Source of the DNA: UBA7239 sp035430165
GTDB taxonomy: Bacteria > Pseudomonadota > Gammaproteobacteria > Pseudomonadales > UBA7239
DNA: 64,000 nt
Reading direction: 5' to 3'
NCBI GenBank assembly: GCA_035430165.1
Contig: DAOMGE010000006.1
Span: 1 to 64,000 of the forward strand
Shown here piece after piece: positions 9,354 through 18,159 of the stretch. The position numbers and the translations under genes were made by a program. The number at the start of each line of letters is the position of its first letter. Within the stretch, counting starts at the first letter, position 1. Under the pieces are notes generated by a model, which saw nothing but the letters and a program-made list of their open reading frames with translations, made no database searches and was not told the DNA's origin.

Positions 9354-9998
9354 TTACCAGCGCCCGAACAACCATGGCGATGATGTTTTGTATTTTTGCT
9401 CAAATGCACGAATAGCATCCGCATCCTGCAGCGTCAAACCGATATCATCCAGACCGTTCAACAGACAATGCTTGCGGAATTCATCCACTGCAAATCCAAA
9501 ACGTTGGCCCGCCGGCGTGATGACCTGCTGACCCTGCAAATCAATGGTCAGGCGATAACCTTCCTGCGCATACATTTCACGAAAAACCTGATCGACAGCC
9601 TCGTGCGACAACACGATTGGCAACATGCCATTCTTGAAACAGTTATTAAAAAAGATATCAGCAAAACTCGGAGCAATCACCGCACGAAAACCGAAGTCAT
9701 CTAGCGCCCACGGTGCGTGTTCACGCGATGAGCCACAACCAAAATTCTCGCGGGCCAGCAAAATTGATGCACCGGAATAACGCGGCTGGTTCAACGCAAA
9801 CTCCGGATTCAACGGACGACTGCTGTTATCCATGCCGGGCTCGCCAACATCAAGATAACGAAGCTCGTCAAACAGGTTCGGTCCGAATCCCGTACGGTGA
9901 ATTGATTTTAAAAACTGTTTCGGGATGATCATGTCGGTGTCGACATTGGCTCGATCCATTGGCGCAACAATACCTTCATGCGTCATGAACGGCTTCAT
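9354..9998 (-). CDS. leuD: 3-isopropylmalate dehydratase small subunit LeuD
   Basis: Small subunit of isopropylmalate isomerase, which pairs with LeuC to convert 2- to 3-isopropylmalate. The 214 residues show the conserved IIPKQFLKSI near residue 25 and the signature ENFGCGSSREHAPWAL near residue 85, which shapes the substrate-recognition loop. The length is typical of the bacterial LeuD1 type. The start overlaps the leuC stop by 4 bp, indicating translational coupling of the two subunits. Confidence 0.97.
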   Translation of the reverse strand: MKPFMTHEGIVAPMDRANVDTDMIIPKQFLKSIHRTGFGPNLFDELRYLDVGEPGMDNSSRPLNPEFALNQPRYSGASILLARENFGCGSSREHAPWALDDFGFRAVIAPSFADIFFNNCFKNGMLPIVLSHEAVDQVFREMYAQEGYRLTIDLQGQQVITPAGQRFGFAVDEFRKHCLLNGLDDIGLTLQDADAIRAFEQKYKTSSPWLFGRW

Positions 9999-11455
9999 TG
10001 CACACCTCCCGATAACAACTCGCGTACATCAATGAAGTGGCCGGTGACAGCGGCAGCAGCGGCCATCGCCGGACTCACCAGGTGCGTGCGACCACCAAAC
10101 CCCTGGCGCCCTTCAAAATTGCGATTGGATGTGGATGCACAATGCTCGCCATTACCGAGACGATCAGCATTCATCGCCAGACACATCGAGCAACCCGGTT
10201 CACGCCACTCCATACCGGCCTCGATAAAAATCTTGTCGAGACCTTCTGCTTCCGCCTGTTTTTTTACTTGCTGGGATCCGGGCACAATCAATACCTGCTT
10301 CACATTGGCAGCAACCTTACGGCCTTTGGCGACATGTGCTGCTTCACGCAAATCTTCTATACGCGAGTTTGTGCAAGACCCGATAAACACGCGATCCAGT
10401 CTTATCGATGTAATCGGCTGGTTGGCTTGCAAGCCCATGTACTGCAATGCGCGAGCATAACCCTCCCGTTTCACTGCATCAGTTTCTTTAGCTGGATCAG
10501 GCACTGCTGCATCAACCGGCAACACCATTTCCGGAGAAGTTCCCCAGCTGACTTGTGGCTTGATCTCTTCACCGCGCAATTCAACTACAGCATCAAAATG
10601 CGCGCCGTCATCACTTTTCAAATCACTCCACGCTGCAACAGCCATATCCCAATATTCACCTTTGGGTGCGTAAGTGCGGCCGCGCACATAATCCAGCGTG
10701 ACAGCATCCACAGCCACCATGCCAGCGCGCGCGCCCCCTTCAATAGCCATGTTGCACACGGTCATCCGGCCTTCCATCGACATCGCGCGAATGACATCGC
10801 CACCAAATTCAATGGCATAACCGGTACCACCAGCCGTACCAATTTTTCCGATCACGGCCAACACAACATCTTTTGCTGTGACACCAGTACCGAGTTTGCC
10901 ATCGATACGAACGAGCATGTTTTTCATTTTTTTCTGGATCAGGCATTGCGTCGCAAGCACATGCTCGACTTCAGAAGTACCGATACCATGCGCCAACGCC
11001 CCCAATGCACCGTGCGTCGAGGTGTGCGAGTCACCACAGACAATCGTCATGCCCGGCAAGGTAGCACCGGATTCCGGGCCAACCACATGCACAATGCCCT
11101 GACGTGCATCATTGATCCTGAATTCCGTGATACCGAATTTGTCGCAATTGTCATCCAGTGTCTGCACCTGGATGCGTGAGGTGGCATCTTCAATACCTGC
11201 AACACCGGCTGCACGTTCCTTCAATGTGGTCGGTACATTGTGATCGGGCGTAGCGATGTTGCCATCAAGCCGCCAGGGTTTGCGATTGGCAAGACGCAAG
11301 CCATCGAACGCCTGCGGTGACGTCACCTCATGCAGCAACTGGCAGTCGATATAGATCAGGGCAGTGCCGTCGTCACGCTGTTTGACGAGATGAGCATCCC
11401 ACAACTTGTCGTAAAGGGTTCTTGGACTGGTAAATCCGGCTGTACTGGCCACCAC
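9995..11455 (-). CDS. leuC: 3-isopropylmalate dehydratase large subunit LeuC
   Basis: Catalytic aconitase-family subunit carrying a [4Fe-4S] cluster. The three cluster cysteines are visible: one in VFIGSCTNSRIEDL (near residue 358) and two in REPGCSMCLAMN (near 418 and 421). The GDSHTSTHGALGALA block is near residue 140. Length 486 is slightly above the usual 465-475 because of a short N-terminal extension before TLYDKLWDAHLV. The first gene of the leuCDB cluster; no leader peptide with a leucine-codon run was recognised in the 100 bp upstream. Confidence 0.96.
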   Translation of the reverse strand: MVASTAGFTSPRTLYDKLWDAHLVKQRDDGTALIYIDCQLLHEVTSPQAFDGLRLANRKPWRLDGNIATPDHNVPTTLKERAAGVAGIEDATSRIQVQTLDDNCDKFGITEFRINDARQGIVHVVGPESGATLPGMTIVCGDSHTSTHGALGALAHGIGTSEVEHVLATQCLIQKKMKNMLVRIDGKLGTGVTAKDVVLAVIGKIGTAGGTGYAIEFGGDVIRAMSMEGRMTVCNMAIEGGARAGMVAVDAVTLDYVRGRTYAPKGEYWDMAVAAWSDLKSDDGAHFDAVVELRGEEIKPQVSWGTSPEMVLPVDAAVPDPAKETDAVKREGYARALQYMGLQANQPITSIRLDRVFIGSCTNSRIEDLREAAHVAKGRKVAANVKQVLIVPGSQQVKKQAEAEGLDKIFIEAGMEWREPGCSMCLAMNADRLGNGEHCASTSNRNFEGRQGFGGRTHLVSPAMAAAAAVTGHFIDVRELLSGGVQ

Positions 11456-11518
11456 GGCACCTCGACACTTGCCTGAACAAGCACTGAAAAAATAGCAGGG
11501 CGCGCAGTTTACTGGCGC

Positions 11519-11540
11519 AGCGCTTGGCCGGGCAAGCGCT
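11519..11540. other. GC-rich hairpin between leuC and the DUF3617 gene
   Basis: AGCGCTTG and CAAGCGCT form a perfect 8-bp stem with a 6-base loop, just downstream of the DUF3617 stop codon. There is no T-run, so termination would be weak or Rho-assisted. Confidence 0.45.
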
Positions 11541-11558
11541 AAGTCCTGCAGGGAGGTA

Positions 11559-12095
11559 TCAGCGTGGTTTTATGTTGCCGCAATCAGCACCCAGCCATTT
11601 GCCAGTTGCTTCGCTGTTGATGGCCTGGGGCCGACCCTGCTCCTCGATGGTCATGTGCGTCACGGACGTCCACTTCTCGGGATTGATCCGGATAACTTCG
11701 GTCTCACCTTCACCCTTGGGATCATCGCACCGCATTTTCAGGGAAAGCTTGTTGCCATTGCGTTTTATGTCGCTGGTCTTGCAATGCCCTTTCGGATCAT
11801 TGGCAAATTCCGCTTTGGCAATCTGTTCAGCTGTCACACAGACACTGAGGCCTTTTTCAGTGAGGCCAGCGCCATTTTTTTTCATCATGTCTTCAACCTG
11901 GCCACGCATGCCAGGCGGCACACTGGCCATGATTTGTTGCATATCCGGTAACTGCTGCCCGTTCAACGATGTTTTGTGCTGGATTTCCCACAAGCCGGGT
12001 TTGATATCAAGGCCAGCCAAAGGATTTCCGTCTGCCATTGCAGCAGAAGCAACCAACGCCATACCACCGATAAGTGTCAACGCCCGAATATGCAT
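11559..12095 (-). CDS. DUF3617-family periplasmic protein
   Basis: Exported protein of 178 residues, unknown function. A clear signal peptide (MHIRALTLIGGMALVASAAMA) is followed by the family hallmark LDIKPGLWEIQHKT and by GLSVCVT and DCGNIKPR near the end; the three cysteines could form disulfides in the periplasm. The frame is open 11 codons further upstream, but the ATG at 12095 has the ribosome binding site GGGGAGAA and begins directly with the signal peptide, so it is chosen. It stands alone between leuC and the cytochrome biogenesis gene. Confidence 0.85.
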   Translation of the reverse strand: MHIRALTLIGGMALVASAAMADGNPLAGLDIKPGLWEIQHKTSLNGQQLPDMQQIMASVPPGMRGQVEDMMKKNGAGLTEKGLSVCVTAEQIAKAEFANDPKGHCKTSDIKRNGNKLSLKMRCDDPKGEGETEVIRINPEKWTSVTHMTIEEQGRPQAINSEATGKWLGADCGNIKPR

Positions 12096-12159
12096 CAGGA
12101 TTCTCCCCAGACTAAAATTACGCTGCAATCATAGCGCAGAAACACACGAACCATTGGTA

Positions 12160-13611
12160 TTAACGATGTTCCTGCGCAATCGATATAGCAATTGTCGATG
12201 GCAAGTGAGCCGCTTCCAGCGTCGCACTCTGGCCTTCCCAGTCGCCTGCAGCCGCCATAGGCTGGCCACTGCGGGACAGACGCGCCACCACTTCAAACGC
12301 AGGCATTGACGAGATATCCAGTTGCGGACGCATCGGTGACACTGCTGTGTCTAGCAGTACCGGTTGCGACAAGGCTGCCACCGTGGTCTTTACGGCTGCA
12401 AGCGGCATACGCTGGCCATTTACCGCACGCAACAACACAAAAACAGTTTCATCCGGTCTGGCTTGTGCCGCACCTGCAACACTGACCTCCACGGATATTT
12501 TTACATCGGCAGGCCCAACCAGTAATTCATCTGCAGCAATATTGCCCAACTGTCTTGCCCGTGCGACGCCGGCCTTTATGGTTGTAAATTCCGCACTGTC
12601 CTGCGGCAAAACAACTAACAGACGCTGCCAGAGAGTCGCTGCCTTGCGGAAATCCTGCTGTTCGAATGCACGCATGCCGAGCAGGCCCAGTGCAGTGTTG
12701 TTGTGCGGATTGGCCTCCAGCGCCTTGTCGAGCAAGCCTGCAGACTCCTCTGTCAGCACACGCTTGTTTTGCATGAACAGAACCTGTGCATACTCCGCCA
12801 GTAAATTATCCTGCTCAGGAAAACGTGTAACCAATTGACGATAGTCCTCGGCTGCACGCGACCATTCCGCGTTCCTGGCCAACAAACTGGCGCGCATGTA
12901 GAGGAATCTTTCCTGGTCAGGATGCAATGCCAACCAGCCATCAAGTTCCCGAAGTAATAACGATTGCTGTGCCTCCAGTTGTCCAGCAGGAACATTTCCG
13001 GAAAAAAGCACGCGCCCAAGTTCTGTAATTTGCAAGGCGGGTGCAGAGCCGAGTTGGCGATAGATGAGGAACGAACCGGCAGCAATAGCACCTGTTACCA
13101 GCAAAAAAACAGCATTTGCCAGCTTCGCCGACAGCGACCTGCCAAGCGGAGCAGCCCGTTCTTCCGCATCATTCGCAGATGTTGCATGCTGCATTTCAGC
13201 TGCAGAAACCACAGCGGCATCCAGCACAGCATTGCGACGCGACCACCAGAAAATCGCCACCACACCCGTCAATAATGCCAGTGGACCAAACCACAACAAC
13301 CAGGTGTTGCGTTGCACAGGCGGGCGGTACATGACGAAATCACCGTAGCGTTCACGCATGAAACTGACGATGTCTTCATTGCTCTTGCCTTCCAGTAACA
13401 TGCGATGCAATTCGCGCCGCAAATCGGCTGCAATTTGTGAATCCGAACCTGCCAGATTCTGGTTCTGGCATTTCGGGCACCGCAATTCCTCTGTCAGTTG
13501 CTGGTAACGGGCGCGCTGCTCATCATTCTGGAAGTCATAGGTTTCAATTGCCGCAAACGCAGTGCGACTCAGTAAAAGAACACAAGCAAGCCTGACCAAA
13601 AACCGCAACAT
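12160..13611 (-). CDS. ccmH: Cytochrome c maturation protein, CcmH-CcmI fusion
   Basis: System I cytochrome c biogenesis factor handling apocytochrome thiols at the heme-lyase step. Residues 1-21 are a signal peptide; the CcmH domain carries the redox motif RCPKCQNQNLAGS (residues about 44-56) and ends in a membrane helix (near 104-124). A second helix (about 166-186) begins a CcmI/CycH part with TPR-like repeats and a C-terminal periplasmic domain. Escherichia coli CcmH is a comparable fusion. The other ccm genes are not in this window: it is followed by DUF3617 and preceded by a terminator, so it is an orphan here. Very good family match. Confidence 0.92.
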   Translation of the reverse strand: MLRFLVRLACVLLLSRTAFAAIETYDFQNDEQRARYQQLTEELRCPKCQNQNLAGSDSQIAADLRRELHRMLLEGKSNEDIVSFMRERYGDFVMYRPPVQRNTWLLWFGPLALLTGVVAIFWWSRRNAVLDAAVVSAAEMQHATSANDAEERAAPLGRSLSAKLANAVFLLVTGAIAAGSFLIYRQLGSAPALQITELGRVLFSGNVPAGQLEAQQSLLLRELDGWLALHPDQERFLYMRASLLARNAEWSRAAEDYRQLVTRFPEQDNLLAEYAQVLFMQNKRVLTEESAGLLDKALEANPHNNTALGLLGMRAFEQQDFRKAATLWQRLLVVLPQDSAEFTTIKAGVARARQLGNIAADELLVGPADVKISVEVSVAGAAQARPDETVFVLLRAVNGQRMPLAAVKTTVAALSQPVLLDTAVSPMRPQLDISSMPAFEVVARLSRSGQPMAAAGDWEGQSATLEAAHLPSTIAISIAQEHR

Positions 13612-13624
13612 GTATGCACCGAAT

Positions 13625-13658
13625 TAAAAAAGGGCCTGCCCCGAGGAACAGACCCTTT
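13625..13658 (-). terminator. Rho-independent terminator of the aldehyde dehydrogenase gene
   Basis: On the minus strand AAAGGGTCTG pairs with CAGGCCCTTT around a 10-base loop and runs into TTTTTT. It lies 18 bp beyond the aldehyde dehydrogenase stop codon and separates that gene from the CcmH fusion. Confidence 0.9.
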
Positions 13659-13675
13659 GGTATCACCGTTAGGAA

Positions 13676-15220
13676 TCAACCACCAAACAGGAAACGCCCG
13701 ACAGGATTTTTCCACATAAAATTCATGATCCATTTCATCTGGTCGAATTTTTTCTGGTCGTGTGGATAGCCAGTATCGGCACCGCCATAACGACCCACCA
13801 CAATCGGCATGACATGCGAATAACCACGCAAACCGTTAGCACCGTTCACAGAACCGACACCACTTTCTTTCACGCCACCAAACGGTGCATTGGCTACACC
13901 GTACATCATGCCGATGTCATTCACCGCCATAGACCCGGTGTCAATGCGCTTGGCAATCGCGATGCCTTTCTGCACATCTTTCGTCCACACGCTACCGTGC
14001 AAACCATAGACAGAATTGTTGGCTTTCTCGACGGCCTCATCAATGGTATTGAACTTGACGATAGGCAGGATCGGCCCGAAGGTTTCCTGTGTCATCACGT
14101 CGAAATCTTCCTGCACATCGACCATGACCGTCGCTTCGTAATACAAGCCCTTCAGGTCAGGATTGCGGCGTCCGCCCGCCAGGATTTTTGCACCACGTTT
14201 GCGGGCATCTTCCACATGCGCTTCCATAATCGTGAGCTGGCGATCCCAGAACACGGCACCGAGATCTTCATTAACGCCATGCTTCTGGCCCTGGCGAATC
14301 GCTTTCGCCATTTCCGTCGCACGGCGCACAAATTCATCATAAATCGGCGCTTCAACGTAGATACGCTCGATGCCGCAGCAGAAATGCCCCGTGTTAACGC
14401 AACCGCCCCAGACAGCGCCATGTACGGCATTGTCCAGATCCGCGTCAGCACAGACGATCATCGCGTCCTTGCCGCCCAGTTCCAGTGTCACCGGGATCAG
14501 GCGCTCGGCACAGACGGCGGCAATTTTCTTGCCAGTAGCCACGGAACCGGTGAAGGAAATCTTGTTCACGTCAGCGCGTGTCAGGTCAGCACCGGTCTGG
14601 CCATCGCCCATCAAGACCTGTACCACACCGTCAGGAATACCGGCCTTCAGGCACAACTCCTCGAACAGCTTGGCAGAAAACGGCGTGACCTCTGAACCCT
14701 TTATCACCACGCTGTTACCCGCCAGGATCGCCTGCACACCCGGGTTGGCCGTCAACACAAAGGGGCCGTTCCAGGGAGTGATAACACCGATCACACCCAG
14801 CGGGCGGTAAGTCATATAGATCTTTTTCATGAGGCCTAGCAGGCCTGGCGCACGCGTCACCTCGTCTTTCAAGGTTTTCGGGGCCTGCTTGCACCAGTAG
14901 GAGATGAAGTCGCAAACCGCGTACACCTCGAAAGTCAGTGCATCCTGCATCGGCTTGCCGGTTTCACGGATAACCGTCTCCACGATGCGATCCTGTTCAG
15001 CAAGGATCACTTCACGCAGTTTCAGCAAATGTTGCACACGCTCTTCAATTGACTTGGCGCCCCAGGCTTTCTGCGCCTTGCGAGCCTTGGCAACGGCGGC
15101 GTTGACATCCGCTTCAGAGGCACACAGCAGCTCACCGATAGGCTCCAGCGTGACGGGGCTTTTCAGTTGTAGCTGGCGGTGGCCGTCAGCAGTCTCGGCA
15201 ATACGTTCAAAAATGGCCAT
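13676..15220 (-). CDS. NAD(P)-dependent aldehyde dehydrogenase
   Basis: Oxidises an aldehyde to a carboxylic acid. 514 residues from the ATG at 15220, which has CCGAGGA upstream; the frame is open 30 codons further but that extension is unlike the family. The general-base glutamate is in VTLELGGKDA (near residue 253) and the catalytic cysteine in NTGHFCCGIERIYV (near 288), where the usual Gln of GQxC is His. The cofactor region FTGSVATGKKIA is near 230. A hydrophobic C-terminus (WIMNFMWKNPVGRFLFGG) could touch membrane. Its own terminator suggests a single-gene unit. Substrate unknown; long-chain or terpenoid aldehydes would fit the window's catabolic genes. Confidence 0.92.
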   Translation of the reverse strand: MAIFERIAETADGHRQLQLKSPVTLEPIGELLCASEADVNAAVAKARKAQKAWGAKSIEERVQHLLKLREVILAEQDRIVETVIRETGKPMQDALTFEVYAVCDFISYWCKQAPKTLKDEVTRAPGLLGLMKKIYMTYRPLGVIGVITPWNGPFVLTANPGVQAILAGNSVVIKGSEVTPFSAKLFEELCLKAGIPDGVVQVLMGDGQTGADLTRADVNKISFTGSVATGKKIAAVCAERLIPVTLELGGKDAMIVCADADLDNAVHGAVWGGCVNTGHFCCGIERIYVEAPIYDEFVRRATEMAKAIRQGQKHGVNEDLGAVFWDRQLTIMEAHVEDARKRGAKILAGGRRNPDLKGLYYEATVMVDVQEDFDVMTQETFGPILPIVKFNTIDEAVEKANNSVYGLHGSVWTKDVQKGIAIAKRIDTGSMAVNDIGMMYGVANAPFGGVKESGVGSVNGANGLRGYSHVMPIVVGRYGGADTGYPHDQKKFDQMKWIMNFMWKNPVGRFLFGG

Positions 15221-15327
15221 GGCAAAATCCTCGGGTACACATAGAAGTACAGAAATGGAAAGGTCAAAATCAGGTGCGCGGATGGTACCCCGTTGCCGAT
15301 GGAAGACCAATCGGCAGGACGTCGTAA

Positions 15328-16392
15328 TCAGCGCTCCGTCCGGATATCTCTTGCCTCGACGGCCTGCCCGCTGGCTGGCAGCACATCCAGCGACTGCAAA
15401 TGCTGCCAGATAAAGCGGGCAGACTCCTTGTTGCCCGCAGATGTGTGGTGCGGGTCATGCGCCAGGGTGATAGGAAATACCGTGGTATTGCGAAAATCAT
15501 CCAGCAATGAAATGACAGGATAGGATTTTTGCGGGGCAATGCCTGAGAAATAACGGAAGGGTTCCAGTGAATACGGGCCCAGCCTCGTGTACTCATCGCT
15601 CTTGTCATCAGGCGTCTCCCGTGTGCTGTATTGCACGGATCGCGGCATCACAAACGTAACAAACCTGGCGTGCAACTCCTGCTCGGTATAACGATCCGTT
15701 TCATCAAGATTGCTGACGAGCGCATCCAGATAAGGTCGCGTTTCATCCAGCGGCCGCTCCATTGCAAAATAACGTTGCCAAGGCACACCCCATAGCGTTT
15801 TCGAATACCAGTCTTTCCTGATAATTTCGCGACCCCATTTGCCCAGCAACAGCGAAGTAGCCGGCATCCAGTGCGCCAGCGTAAAAAAACCGCGTCGCTC
15901 GACGGCGTTGCGATAAAACGTGTCATCCCAGAAGTCCGTCATATCCACCACATCAATCACCAGGTCCGGCTGGTATTTCTTGCCAATATCGCGCAATAAA
16001 CGCAGCGAAAGATAAGGCGACGAAGATACCCAGCCGAAATTCACCACATGGATGTTCGAGTAACCCGCCTCATGCGCCAGTTGTTCGAGCCGGAACGGTA
16101 TGGTGTCCTGACGACCGAGAAACATGCCATACACAAAAGAATCACCGAGCATGATGATATTGAAGTCTTCCTTGCGAAATTCTCCCGGCTCAAGCGCTGA
16201 TCGCACGCCGTCAGAATTCACGTCGCTGTAAGCCAGCGTTGTCATACGATGATCCGGATTACCCACCAGATTGATATCACCCCACCACTTGCCAAAAAAG
16301 CGGGGAATGACAATCTCGATGCCAATAATCGTCACCAGCAACAAGACAACGGAAAACATCGCCGAAAATAATACGTAACGCGATTTTTTCAT
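15328..16392 (-). CDS. Membrane-anchored SGNH/GDSL-type hydrolase
   Basis: 354 residues: an N-terminal membrane anchor (about 8-30), then a periplasmic domain. Block I of the SGNH fold is seen in IIMLGDSFVYG (Ser near residue 84) and a plausible catalytic Asp/His pair in LAHDPHHTSAGNK near the C-terminus; PDLVIDVVDMTDFWDD fills the middle. Such proteins remove or transfer acyl groups on surface glycans. The stop overlaps the start of nothing downstream, but its own start overlaps the upstream glycosyltransferase stop by 4 bp, so the two are co-translated and probably act on the same polymer. Exact reaction unknown. Confidence 0.75.
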   Translation of the reverse strand: MKKSRYVLFSAMFSVVLLLVTIIGIEIVIPRFFGKWWGDINLVGNPDHRMTTLAYSDVNSDGVRSALEPGEFRKEDFNIIMLGDSFVYGMFLGRQDTIPFRLEQLAHEAGYSNIHVVNFGWVSSSPYLSLRLLRDIGKKYQPDLVIDVVDMTDFWDDTFYRNAVERRGFFTLAHWMPATSLLLGKWGREIIRKDWYSKTLWGVPWQRYFAMERPLDETRPYLDALVSNLDETDRYTEQELHARFVTFVMPRSVQYSTRETPDDKSDEYTRLGPYSLEPFRYFSGIAPQKSYPVISLLDDFRNTTVFPITLAHDPHHTSAGNKESARFIWQHLQSLDVLPASGQAVEARDIRTER

Positions 16393-17891
16393 GGGTTTAT
16401 CCGTCTGTAGTATTCATAGGCAACAGGCATGTGATTGACCTGCAACTGGTTATACGGCAGCCGGCCCAGTGGCATCGGCATTGCCTCCAGCAATTCATAA
16501 CCATGTTCACGGAACAATTGTTTTGCCACATCACGAAACTTCGGCTCTGCCACCGGCATCCGCAACAGCACATTTCCCTGCAGGCGATCCAGCCTTGAAA
16601 AGTCCGGGGTGAAATTTAACGGCAGTACCCGCTCGGCACCGTATTTTTGCTGCATATCCACATCCATACGCGCTATTTTTACGCGAAAAGACTGGCTGTC
16701 GTGAAAAACAATGCTGACAATTTGCCATGACATACACACACCAAAAAACAATGCAGCAATCACAATCACACCGACTGCCGTACGCGCAACAACACGATTT
16801 TTTCCGGCCAGCATGCTCGCACGGGCAAACAACGCAGTTGAGCCGAGTGAAAAGCAGATTGCCCACAATGGCAACAGATGACTCAGGTTGCGCTCGAAAA
16901 AAACAGTCGCATGCGCAAAAACCAGCAAGTAAGTCACTGTTACCAGCCAGGATAATCTCACCACCGTTCGCAACACGGGTGCCTTTACCCACAGGGAAGC
17001 GACCAGCAGAAAAATAGCCGGCCAACCCAAAAATCCGGCCAGATAGGCGAACAACTCACCTGCAGACGGCAACACGGCATCCAACCAAACTGTCGGCGGC
17101 AGATTATCGTTGTATTGCGTTAACAGCAGACGGATGCCGTGCAGGAATCCGGCTGGATCCAGCACGGCATAGGGTGCAGACAACAATACACCAACAAAAA
17201 AAGCGGCCACCCAGGCGATGACATTCACCACGGAAACCGCGCGCCATTGCCACTGCAACAAAGCCAGAAACGCCATTGGCGCAAAGCTGAACTTGCACGC
17301 AAACGCCACACCCCAGATGGCGGCAGCAAAGAGGTGATAGCGAAAATCGCGTGACGCATGGGCTCGCAACGCCAGCCACACCGCCATGATTACCAGCAAC
17401 ATCACAAAAGATTCAGGACGCGCATAATGCGCATCAATTACCGGTTGCGGCATCACCGCAAAAAAAGCAGCCGCCAGCAATCCACATGCGTACCCACCGA
17501 GCTGTTTTGCCGTCAGGAAAATCAGTATCAGCGTAACAAGCTGGAAGACCAGTGAGGTGATTCTGTAGAACGCCAGATCGGTCAGTGTATCGGGATGCAG
17601 GAATCCGGCGAGACCGCGCAGGAAAAAAAGCGTGGTGTGATAACTGGAAAAATTGTATTGCCGCAGTTTGTAGAAACCGCCAGCGAAGTCGCCGCGCCAG
17701 TCAGCATGCTCCCAGTTGGTGTCCAGCGTGCGGGTATCCTGCATGTGCTGGATCACCGCATGCGGGATCAACTCGTCGGCAAAATAGGTTTTCGGATACG
17801 TGTCCCAACGCAGCCACACCGACAGCGCAAGCAGCAGGATGAGCATTGCCCAACGCAAGGAAGAATTCGCTGTTTGACTGTTCACCGACAT
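16389..17891 (-). CDS. GT39/PMT-like membrane glycosyltransferase
   Basis: Polytopic protein of 500 residues with about 10-12 hydrophobic helices. After the first helix comes KTYFADELIPH, matching the acidic loop motif of the ArnT/PMT superfamily (DUF2723/PF13231-like), and DAHYARPESFVML is another common loop of this group. These enzymes use polyprenyl-phosphate sugars to glycosylate lipids or proteins on the periplasmic face. The reading frame overlaps the SGNH hydrolase gene by 4 bp (ATGA). No sugar-nucleotide genes lie nearby, so the acceptor cannot be named. Confidence 0.8.
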   Translation of the reverse strand: MSVNSQTANSSLRWAMLILLLALSVWLRWDTYPKTYFADELIPHAVIQHMQDTRTLDTNWEHADWRGDFAGGFYKLRQYNFSSYHTTLFFLRGLAGFLHPDTLTDLAFYRITSLVFQLVTLILIFLTAKQLGGYACGLLAAAFFAVMPQPVIDAHYARPESFVMLLVIMAVWLALRAHASRDFRYHLFAAAIWGVAFACKFSFAPMAFLALLQWQWRAVSVVNVIAWVAAFFVGVLLSAPYAVLDPAGFLHGIRLLLTQYNDNLPPTVWLDAVLPSAGELFAYLAGFLGWPAIFLLVASLWVKAPVLRTVVRLSWLVTVTYLLVFAHATVFFERNLSHLLPLWAICFSLGSTALFARASMLAGKNRVVARTAVGVIVIAALFFGVCMSWQIVSIVFHDSQSFRVKIARMDVDMQQKYGAERVLPLNFTPDFSRLDRLQGNVLLRMPVAEPKFRDVAKQLFREHGYELLEAMPMPLGRLPYNQLQVNHMPVAYEYYRRINP

Positions 17892-17973
17892 CGCCGCCCG
17901 TATGGTCGTGGAAATCTAGCAAAGATGCGCAGTGGAAGCGAGATCAGGAAACGAACAGGGTGCAATAGAAAGA

Positions 17974-18050
17974 TGGGGTGGCTGACGGGACTCGAACCCG
18001 CGACAACCGGAATCACAATCCGGGGCTCTACCAACTGAACTACAGCCACC
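17974..18050 (-). tRNA. tRNA-His (GTG anticodon)
   Basis: Read on the minus strand the molecule has acceptor stem GTGGCTG/CAGCCAC, T-arm GGGTTCGAGTCCC, an anticodon arm CCGGATTGTGATTCCGG with anticodon GTG, and an encoded CCA (17974-17976). A G precedes the stem at 18050, matching the obligatory G-1 of histidine tRNAs opposite C73. It stands alone between a glycosyltransferase and a lytic transglycosylase gene. Confidence 0.97.
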
Positions 18051-18090
18051 ATAGAGACATTTCTGGCATTGCCGCGCAAACGGCGTGCGC

Positions 18091-18096
18091 ATTATA
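18091..18096 (-). promoter_or_regulatory. -10 box of the tRNA-His promoter
   Basis: A perfect TATAAT on the minus strand, about 40 bp upstream of the mature tRNA, followed by a GC-rich discriminator (GCGCACGCCG) of the kind seen at stringently controlled stable-RNA promoters. The -35 region is poor (CTGGTA). Confidence 0.7.
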
Positions 18097-18159
18097 GGGT
18101 GTGCGGGACAGATTACCAGCCCGAAATCCGGCCGGCGCTCCCGGGCATGAAGACCCGTA

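Noticed and set aside
10037..11179. 380-residue open frame opposite leuC
   Set aside because: It is a frame shadow on the opposite strand of a confidently identified leuC and has no recognisable domain or ribosome binding site.
13760..14695. 311-residue frame opposite the aldehyde dehydrogenase
   Set aside because: Antisense shadow of a complete enzyme gene; no family resemblance.
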